A stretch of DNA of 64,000 nucleotides from NCBI GenBank assembly GCA_943367755.1, contig CALRKB020000008.1, forward strand, positions 62,001 to 126,000, in the 5' to 3' direction. This DNA is from PCC-6802 sp943367755 (GTDB lineage: Bacteria; Cyanobacteriota; Cyanobacteriia; Pseudanabaenales; Pseudanabaenaceae). Of this stretch, positions 49,458 to 56,492 are shown one piece after another (positions within the stretch are counted from its first letter, which is position 1; every line of letters begins with the position of its first letter). Position numbers and translations under genes: made by a program. Below the pieces are notes generated by a model. It saw only the letters and a list, made by a program, of their open reading frames with translations. It did not search any database and was not told where the DNA came from.

Positions 49458-51767
49458 TTAGTAGTGTCGTTTGAGAACGTACCAGCTAAATGCTCGCAGC
49501 TTGACCTTGACATCGGAGTCTAGAACGATTGGATCGAGGCGTTTCCAGGCGGATTCAACCAGATCGTTTGCCTGTTGCACGCACGCATCGATCGCACCGC
49601 ACTGTTCTAGTTGTGTGATCGCCGTAGCGATAATTGCTACATCGGTCGGTTTTGAAGCGATTATTTCCCACAGCGATCGTCGCTCTGCCAACGCGAGTCT
49701 CGACATGGCCTTAGCAACTGGGAACGTAACTTTACCGCAGGCAATATCTTCGCCTTTGAGCTTTAAATCGTGCTTGAATCCGCGCAGGTTAAGAACATCA
49801 TCGACGATCTGGAACGCCAGTCCCAGCGCCTCAAAGAAATATCCTAGAGCCTCAACCTGTGTTGGTGTTCCTTTACCAATAATGGCACCTAGTCGAGCCA
49901 GAGAACTTGCAGGTACCGCTGATTTGAGCCGATGTACTGCCAAAATTCGTTTCTCCAATAACTCACCTTCTCCCTGCTGGACTACTTCGGGCATCAAGTG
50001 GTTAAATCCATCAATGTCAATTGCTTGGCCTGCATGGGCTGCCCGCAATGTCTCAAAGTAAAGCTCGTATATTCTGAGCTTGTCAGTGTCAGATAGAGTG
50101 GAATTGAGTAGCAGGATCTGCCCCAGGAAATAACTGGCATTCCCTGCATTAATTGCTAGAGGTTCGCCATAAATTTGATGGCAGGATGGGCCGCCTCGAC
50201 GAATGCTGGAACGATCTTGAACGTCATCCACAATTAGAGAGCCGACGTGCAGCAGTTCGGGCCAGGCCAACCAGTGCATAAATTCCTGAGAATTGCCGCC
50301 AACGATATCCATACAGGCGAGGGCAGCATAGGAACGCCATGCCTTACCACCGCGATCGATAATTTCGCGAATCGGTTGAATTAGCGTACGTGCGTATTGG
50401 TTGCGATCGAGTCCGTCCAGGTAATGACTGCGAGTTGGACTGGCAACGAGTCGATCCATCTGTTCGTCGTTCGGACGCAATGGGAGCAGTACCTCAACCG
50501 ACTTTTGGGTTTCGCGACTTACCGCTTTTAAAAAATTGCTGAGCTCCTGAACCGAATCAAAGCCGCTCCGTTCGACAAATCCAAGTCCCTCTATTGCCTG
50601 TCCGTTCATCGTTCCCGTTATACGGACTCGACCTTCCCAAAATGCTGGCTTGGAGATAATTGTAATAAACTCCTGGGAGGCAAATTCTGCTTCGACCGTG
50701 ACGTGTAGATTTGCCGCGGGAATTTCAAGCTGCCAGGCGATCGGATAGGTATTAAAGGTGCGGGAACTCGTCCAGTGCTGCAAGGGTTGGAAAGCAAACT
50801 CTGTATAGTTTTGCCAATTTCCTTCGCGATCGATGACAATAGCCCAACGCCCGCAACTCATGCCAGGATTATTGTTGTCAAACAGATCGTAAGCGCTAAT
50901 CTGATAGCCATTACCGAGTTGCACCGAAATCCAATTCCAAGCGATGTCCTGTTTGAGAACGGTGTCCTGTTCAACTTCCTGCTCGTTGGAGGCAGGCTTG
51001 CCAAACTCATGGTCGTACCATCCACTAGCTCCAACTATCGAGGAAGAACTGTCTTCTCGTATGAGCTTGCCTTCAACTTGGCACTGGGGCATGAAATAGT
51101 AAAACATATCTTCGCCACTAGTGCCACGTACCACGCCGTTATCGCCGTGTCTGACAGGAAGTGTCTTTGTTTGGAAATAGAGTTCGCAGCTAGTGTGTCG
51201 CTCTTTATCAAACAGGGTTAGTTTGTAACGACCGTCAATAAGTTTCTCAAAGCGATTTCCATCGAAGTCCAGTTCCAGTTTTTCCAGATTAACCTTGGCA
51301 TCTTTTTCTAAGAGTCGATCGGGTCTAGGTACGTTTCCCTTGTCAAATACCTCGCGTAATGCTCGCTTCAGCAGTGGATCGGTTTTGTTGTCACTGCTCT
51401 CTAGCATTTTGATGCCCACTTGGGGAGCGCAGCGATCGACTAAGGAGTTGGTATAGTACTTCTGCGCGTCAACGTCGCAAAGTCTCCAGGTAAGAGAGTG
51501 AGCGTAGAGCAGTTCCCTCGTCGTTTCATGGCGACCGATCGCTAAGCGAAAGAAGGATGCAAACAGAGAGAATTTCTGCCCGTCGTCCGTTTGGAAATGA
51601 CTGTTAACGTACCACCATTCCGTGGTGGATGAAGCATGAGGTAAGTCGTGGATGGCTAGATCGATGGAGCCATCGCGGGGCCAGTCGGCTGGGAAGCGAT
51701 CGCATCCCTTAGAAGAATGCTTTGAGGCGGATGTGGAAAATAAGGTTGGATTCAGTTGCTGTATCAT
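49458..51767 (-). CDS. AttH/CrtC-like lipocalin domain fused to isoprenyl diphosphate synthase (1)
   Basis: 769 residues, last gene of the terpenoid operon. Residues about 25-405 match the AttH/CrtC family (carotenoid 1,2-hydratase and relatives): EWWYVNSHFQTDDGQKFSLF at 50, GWYDHEFG near 249, AWNWISVQL near 276. Residues about 430-769 are a trans-isoprenyl diphosphate synthase: first Asp-rich motif DDVQD (514-518) followed by Arg-Arg, Lys475/Arg478 for diphosphate binding, second motif DDVLN (656-660, Asn in the last place), then KGEDIACGKVTFP. Both halves look complete. Inference: the C-terminal domain builds a prenyl diphosphate and the N-terminal domain cyclises or hydrates it or a product. 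I know of no characterised enzyme with this fusion. Confidence 0.82.
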   Translation of the reverse strand: MIQQLNPTLFSTSASKHSSKGCDRFPADWPRDGSIDLAIHDLPHASSTTEWWYVNSHFQTDDGQKFSLFASFFRLAIGRHETTRELLYAHSLTWRLCDVDAQKYYTNSLVDRCAPQVGIKMLESSDNKTDPLLKRALREVFDKGNVPRPDRLLEKDAKVNLEKLELDFDGNRFEKLIDGRYKLTLFDKERHTSCELYFQTKTLPVRHGDNGVVRGTSGEDMFYYFMPQCQVEGKLIREDSSSSIVGASGWYDHEFGKPASNEQEVEQDTVLKQDIAWNWISVQLGNGYQISAYDLFDNNNPGMSCGRWAIVIDREGNWQNYTEFAFQPLQHWTSSRTFNTYPIAWQLEIPAANLHVTVEAEFASQEFITIISKPAFWEGRVRITGTMNGQAIEGLGFVERSGFDSVQELSNFLKAVSRETQKSVEVLLPLRPNDEQMDRLVASPTRSHYLDGLDRNQYARTLIQPIREIIDRGGKAWRSYAALACMDIVGGNSQEFMHWLAWPELLHVGSLIVDDVQDRSSIRRGGPSCHQIYGEPLAINAGNASYFLGQILLLNSTLSDTDKLRIYELYFETLRAAHAGQAIDIDGFNHLMPEVVQQGEGELLEKRILAVHRLKSAVPASSLARLGAIIGKGTPTQVEALGYFFEALGLAFQIVDDVLNLRGFKHDLKLKGEDIACGKVTFPVAKAMSRLALAERRSLWEIIASKPTDVAIIATAITQLEQCGAIDACVQQANDLVESAWKRLDPIVLDSDVKVKLRAFSWYVLKRHY

Positions 51768-51822
51768 GATAGATCCGTACGCTAAGGATTTTGTAAAATG
51801 TTGATTTCTCCTCGATAACTTG

Positions 51823-52653
51823 CTACTTGCGCGTAGCGTAAAGAAGGAAAACGCTGGAATCTTTGAGTATTGGTTGTTGATCTACTACGATCTCTTTTAA
51901 CCCTCGCGCTTTCAGCAAATCAGTTATTGTGACGACTCGATTGTTAGTATCGTGAACTTCGATTACGACTTGTTTGATTTTGAACCAATCCTGTTCTGCA
52001 ATCCCCAGAAGGACATCAAGTTCGCCTTTCTCAACATCTATTTTGAGTAAGTCAATTTGACTAATTTGATGTTCGAGAATAACTTCAGATAGTGTCCTCA
52101 ATTGGCAAGTGACGCGCTCTGCGTTTTTAACCGTTCTGCCAAACAAATAATCGACGAAAGCCACGCGCAGAAAGTTAGGAAGCCATTGAAACCAGACAGG
52201 TGTTGCTTTAAGATTGCGAAGCACGGCACTCTTTGATTCCTCGATCTGCTCCTGGGAAAATTCCAAGTAAGCACTCGACCATAACGTTGCTTCGGGATAA
52301 TAGGCAAATGTCGTTGTCTTATGTTCCCGTGCCAGTCCGTATGGAAACACCTTGAGTCTCTCTGGATCGAAGCGCTGAGCATTGCGTTGCAGTATCTCGA
52401 AAATGGCGGGAATTGGTTCGAATGCGTAAACATTGACGTTTTGTCGGCAAAGCTGATATGCCCAGAGCGCAAATACACCAATGTTTGCTCCCACATCAAA
52501 CACTGTGTCGCCTTCATGCAACTCGATACCATTTTTGATATATTCTTTGACTTCCTCAGCCACAAGTTGTGCTTCGCCTTTTTGCAAATAGAAGACAGTC
52601 ATGCCGTTGGCAAGGGTGACTTCTGGAATTGAAGGTGATTTAAGCTGTAACAT
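51823..52653 (-). CDS. FkbM family SAM-dependent methyltransferase
   Basis: 276 residues from ATG 52653, which has AGGTGG about 11 bases upstream; a frame open from 52737 would overlap the glycosyltransferase gene. SAM-binding motif I is DTVFDVGANIGVFALWAYQL, the acidic motif is VYAFEPIPAIFEIL, and the FkbM-specific QIDLLKIDVEKGELDVLLGI follows. The family methylates sugar or other hydroxyl groups in natural product pathways. It sits between the glycosyltransferase and the second fusion gene, so O-methylation of the attached sugar or the terpenoid is the likely step (inference). Confidence 0.85.
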   Translation of the reverse strand: MLQLKSPSIPEVTLANGMTVFYLQKGEAQLVAEEVKEYIKNGIELHEGDTVFDVGANIGVFALWAYQLCRQNVNVYAFEPIPAIFEILQRNAQRFDPERLKVFPYGLAREHKTTTFAYYPEATLWSSAYLEFSQEQIEESKSAVLRNLKATPVWFQWLPNFLRVAFVDYLFGRTVKNAERVTCQLRTLSEVILEHQISQIDLLKIDVEKGELDVLLGIAEQDWFKIKQVVIEVHDTNNRVVTITDLLKARGLKEIVVDQQPILKDSSVFLLYATRK

Positions 52654-52690
52654 ATATCGAATCCCACCTGAAAGATAAACATGTGAATTG

Positions 52691-53983
52691 CTACAAAAGA
52701 ACGTTTGAACGGACGGCAAGTTGTGCTTCGATCGCATCGCACGCTATCTGAACCCCTGTTTCTGCTTTTACTTGCAGGCTAATTTCCTTAGCTCGGCTAC
52801 TGTAGTGGCGATCGTTTAGCAATTGGCTGAGTTCAGCGGCAACGCGACTGGCGGTATAGCGACGTCGGGAGAGAATGCGCGCCACCCCTAACCGCCTGGC
52901 ACGAGTGGCATTATCTGGTTGGTCGTGGGCATAGGGAATAAACAACATCGGACGCCCGGATCGCAATGCCTGGGCAGTTGTACCGATGCCACCATGATGC
53001 ACAATTGCAGCAGCACGGGAGAACAAGGCAGCGTGAGGAGCGTATTCAAAGGCAGCGATATTTTCTGAAAGATACTCCGATGGTAAATTATGGCTGTCAG
53101 GCCCGACTAATAAAACTGCACGATAGCCTAACTGCCGAATCGCTGCTACACTCTCAACAAAAAAGTTGCCTGCATTCCATACAGCGGAAGAACCCAAGGT
53201 AAAAACAATAGGTGCAGGTCCGTCATCCAAAAAGCGAGAGAGTTCTGGAGGCATGTCGTTGATATGCAGGCTGTCATCGAAGATAAAGCCTGTGATGTGA
53301 GCCTGAGAAGGCCAGTCCGGTTGGGGAACGGCAAGAACCGGAGAGAACAATGCCAGTACTAGGTGAGGCGAAAACTGACCTTCAATGAGTGGATCGTCGC
53401 CAACAGCCAAACCAAGTTCGGTGCGAAGCTGCCGTACAGGTTCGCTCCAGGGACGAAGATGCCATCTGCCAAGCTTCTGTAAAAGGTTTGCCAACCATGG
53501 CTTGAGCATTTCTGGTTGAATAAGACTGTCAATATTCAGTACGGCAGGATCGTAAATTGATGGAATTGAGATCGGAGCCAGCACGGTAGATACCCAGTGA
53601 ATACCCGTTTTTTCAGCCACTAGCGGTCCAGCAAAGAAAAGTGGGTGAGTTAGAAGCAAGTCAGCTCCGCGCACAACATCCACCATGGCATTGTAGCTAG
53701 CTCTGACATGAGGCATCAATAGTTGACGAATGACATATTCACTCCCTCGTTTACTATCCATCATCTTACCTATCTCTTCCTTCAGAACTGCGGGAGTATA
53801 AGACGAAAGATCGGGTTTGATAGGATAAAACTCAACATCCTGGATCTCAACCTTTGACTGATATAGCCTGCCTGCAGCAAGGACTACAGAGTGGCCTCGC
53901 TCTTTTAACTCTAGGGCGATCGCCAGGTAGGGATAAAAATCACCCAGCGTACCATTGGTGCAAATAACAATGCGACTGCTCAT
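52691..53983 (-). CDS. GT1-family (UGT/MGT-like) glycosyltransferase
   Basis: 430 residues, GT-B fold. N-terminal acceptor domain begins IVICTNGTLGDFYPYLAIAL followed by ELKERGHSVVLA, the pattern of macrolide and sterol glucosyltransferases. C-terminal donor-binding motif: AAAIVHHGGIGTTAQALRSG and PMLFIPYAHDQPDNATRARR. It transfers a sugar from a nucleotide donor to a small lipophilic acceptor. It begins 8 nt after the P450 stop, so the genes are co-transcribed. The acceptor here is probably the oxidised terpenoid (inference from context). Confidence 0.9.
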   Translation of the reverse strand: MSSRIVICTNGTLGDFYPYLAIALELKERGHSVVLAAGRLYQSKVEIQDVEFYPIKPDLSSYTPAVLKEEIGKMMDSKRGSEYVIRQLLMPHVRASYNAMVDVVRGADLLLTHPLFFAGPLVAEKTGIHWVSTVLAPISIPSIYDPAVLNIDSLIQPEMLKPWLANLLQKLGRWHLRPWSEPVRQLRTELGLAVGDDPLIEGQFSPHLVLALFSPVLAVPQPDWPSQAHITGFIFDDSLHINDMPPELSRFLDDGPAPIVFTLGSSAVWNAGNFFVESVAAIRQLGYRAVLLVGPDSHNLPSEYLSENIAAFEYAPHAALFSRAAAIVHHGGIGTTAQALRSGRPMLFIPYAHDQPDNATRARRLGVARILSRRRYTASRVAAELSQLLNDRHYSSRAKEISLQVKAETGVQIACDAIEAQLAVRSNVLL

Positions 53984-53991
53984 GGAAGTAC

Positions 53992-55407
53992 TTACCTCTT
54001 ATTTAATGAAGAATTACCCGCTTCACTCTGGTGCATATTGGCGATCTGTTGTTCTCGCCGCTGGCGCTTACCCTGGAGTCGCATGATCACCCCTCCAGAA
54101 GGCACGAGCAGCATTCCTCGACCTTGGGGGTGAGCGGGTCGATCGCTCACCAACTCCAATTCATAATTTGAGAGGATCGTTGCCAATACGAGGGCGATCG
54201 TGAGTTGTGCCAATGCCGCACCAATACAGCGGCGACTTCCACCCCCAAAGGGCAAGAACTCGTAGGCAGAAAATTGACGTTCTAAAAATCGCTCTGGTTT
54301 AAACTGCTTGGGTGCTGGATAGAGATCTTCGCGTTGGTGCGTGAGATAAATGCAACCAAGCAGAACCGTACCGGGTTCCAATTCGTAGCCCATTAACTGA
54401 ACAGGCGATCTCACCATGCGTGGGAATGTCATGAAGGCGACGGGATAAATTCGCATGGTTTCCTGACAGACGGCTGTGAGATAGGGTAGCCGATAGAGAG
54501 ATTTTGGATCGCGATCGCGGCCCAGCAAATCTAATTCTGCTAGTAATTTCTGGCGGACATCGGGCAAATAGTGAACCCAATGCAGTGCCCAAGCCAGAAT
54601 GGCAGAGGTCGTCTCGTGCCCTGAAAATAGGAGCGAAAGCAACTCATCTCGCAACTCTACGTCGGTCATCGGTACACCTGCTTCATCGCGGGCTGACATT
54701 AGTAGTGTGAGAATATCCTGGCGTTCGGAATCGGGATTTTGCCGCCGCTCGGCAATTTCGGTATATATTAGCTCATCTAACTGTTGTTTCAGGGAAAGAA
54801 AATGTCCCCACGGACTCCAGGAACCGAGATTCCACCGCAAAGCTGGGGCAAATATTAGCGTAGAGATTAGAGGAGATTTGAAAATTTCAAAAATCGAGCG
54901 AATTAGTCGTTCAAACTGTTGCCTTTGCTCTCCCTCGTTGATGCCAAATACAACTTCCAGCATAATTTTCAGGGCGATATCCTGCATGGTAGAGCGTGCC
55001 GTAAATGGGCGATCGCCCGCGACTCGATCCATCACCGAACATGTGAGGTCGCAAATTTGCTGACCGTAAGCCCATATCTGTTCTCCATGAAAAGCCGGCA
55101 TTAGTAGATGGCGTTGCCGCCGGTGACGCTCTCCATTCACCGTCATTACAGAATACTCTCCAAAAAACGGTTTAAAAAAATCGTGTAGCTGACCGGGAGC
55201 GTCAAACTGTCCCGTTTCGTTAGTAAAAATCTGTCGTAGCGCTTGAGGATGGTTGACAATCACTAAAGGATTTGAATTCCAAGCCGACTTCAGTGCAAAT
55301 AAATCGGGATATTGCTGATTAACCGTTTCTAGGTAGCGAGGCGGATCGAGTCTCAACTGCAATAGTTGTAGGAGGGAAGAGGTTTTGGGGCCGTTTGGAA
55401 GAGTCAT
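53992..55407 (-). CDS. Cytochrome P450, CYP110-like
   Basis: 471 residues. P450 landmarks: oxygen-binding I helix SGHETTSAILAWA (262-274), ExxR in CQETMRI (Glu316, Arg319) and heme-ligand loop FLPFGGGSRRCIGAALAQLT with Cys394. The N terminus (LPNGPKTSSLLQLLQLRLDP) resembles CYP110, a cyanobacterial family acting on terpenes and fatty acids. No membrane anchor or fused reductase is seen, so ferredoxin probably supplies electrons. The ATG overlaps the stop of the Rieske gene (TAATG), indicating coupled translation. It likely hydroxylates the operon's terpenoid product. Confidence 0.93.
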   Translation of the reverse strand: MTLPNGPKTSSLLQLLQLRLDPPRYLETVNQQYPDLFALKSAWNSNPLVIVNHPQALRQIFTNETGQFDAPGQLHDFFKPFFGEYSVMTVNGERHRRQRHLLMPAFHGEQIWAYGQQICDLTCSVMDRVAGDRPFTARSTMQDIALKIMLEVVFGINEGEQRQQFERLIRSIFEIFKSPLISTLIFAPALRWNLGSWSPWGHFLSLKQQLDELIYTEIAERRQNPDSERQDILTLLMSARDEAGVPMTDVELRDELLSLLFSGHETTSAILAWALHWVHYLPDVRQKLLAELDLLGRDRDPKSLYRLPYLTAVCQETMRIYPVAFMTFPRMVRSPVQLMGYELEPGTVLLGCIYLTHQREDLYPAPKQFKPERFLERQFSAYEFLPFGGGSRRCIGAALAQLTIALVLATILSNYELELVSDRPAHPQGRGMLLVPSGGVIMRLQGKRQRREQQIANMHQSEAGNSSLNKR

Positions 55408-56456
55408 TAGCAGGTTTCCTCCGAATAAAACTGTCTAGCCCAGTGGCGGCATTGCATAATCGGTCCATCGCCCTCGCAGAGCAAGGGGTCACTGCGGTAA
55501 AGCTTGTTTTCCATAATGGGAATATCCTGTTCGATTAGTGCGATCGTGTCTGCGAGTGTCCTCTTGCAGATGGTACGGGTGACCAAATTGTTGGAAAATT
55601 TTCGAATACTGTAAAGAATGTGTACGTCGAGATATTCGCGATCGATTGGCGTCAGCATGAAGATTAGCAGAGTATTCAACTCCAGCGTTGCGTTTACCCA
55701 ACCACAAATCCCATGCTGTCCCGTGCTATAGGTCGCATACAAACCTAAACCGTAGAAGGTGTAGTCGATTTCGATGTCACCTCGAATCTGAAGTTTTTCT
55801 AGCAAGGAGATGTGATACCCTCCCAACATGCGGTTGGTTAATATGAGACCATCTGGTTTCAAGAATGCGTTCTTACACGTGTGAGCGCCATGCAGAGATA
55901 CAAAGTGTGTCGTATCTACACTGTTCTCCACCATCTCTTGCATGTGAGTGCGGATTTTCCAGGAATGGCGTTGAAAAGGCGTCCAGTTCTCAGCATCCCA
56001 CTGCGTAAATTCTGGTACCTGCCACGAGGGAGGTTTTCGTTCTGCATGGTAGTACGCGAGAACCAGACCGTTGACTTCTAGAATTGGCCAGGAACGGATC
56101 TGTGCTCTAGCGGGAACCTCGTTTGTATAGGGGACGTTTGTACAGCGTCCGCTGTCATTGAAGCACCAACCGTGAAAGGGACAGCGAATCGTTTCACCTT
56201 CGACTCTACCGCCATAGCCGAGATGAGCGCCCAGATGGGGACAGTGGGCATCGAATAGATGAGGAGTTCCATCTTCAGTACGAAAGAGGACGAGATCCCT
56301 ACCGAAGTAGTGCAGTGGCTTGACTTCTCTAGGTAGAAGTTCATCGCTGTAAGCCACTCTAAACCAACCATTGGGGAAAGGTGTGAATGGGAAACGGACG
56401 TTCGCAGTTGAAGGTCGAATATCTAAATTAGAAGCGTTCGAGGAAATTTTTACCAT
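55407..56456 (-). CDS. Rieske non-heme iron oxygenase
   Basis: 349 residues from ATG 56456, which has CAGGAT upstream; a TTG at 56483 is the longer alternative. Rieske 2Fe-2S ligands: AHCPHLGAHLGYGG (Cys72, His74) and IRCPFHGWCF (Cys92, His95). Mononuclear iron site: ENSVDTTHFVSLHGAH (Asp181, His184, His189), as in KshA and cholesterol 7-desaturase (DAF-36/Neverland) type oxygenases. It is thus complete, with no reductase partner in the operon. Substrates of its relatives are steroids and polycyclic lipids, which fits a cyclic terpenoid. It starts 36 nt after the first fusion gene. Confidence 0.92.
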   Translation of the reverse strand: MVKISSNASNLDIRPSTANVRFPFTPFPNGWFRVAYSDELLPREVKPLHYFGRDLVLFRTEDGTPHLFDAHCPHLGAHLGYGGRVEGETIRCPFHGWCFNDSGRCTNVPYTNEVPARAQIRSWPILEVNGLVLAYYHAERKPPSWQVPEFTQWDAENWTPFQRHSWKIRTHMQEMVENSVDTTHFVSLHGAHTCKNAFLKPDGLILTNRMLGGYHISLLEKLQIRGDIEIDYTFYGLGLYATYSTGQHGICGWVNATLELNTLLIFMLTPIDREYLDVHILYSIRKFSNNLVTRTICKRTLADTIALIEQDIPIMENKLYRSDPLLCEGDGPIMQCRHWARQFYSEETC

Positions 56457-56492
56457 GATGCGATCCTGTCTTATAGACTGCAAGCAAGAAAT

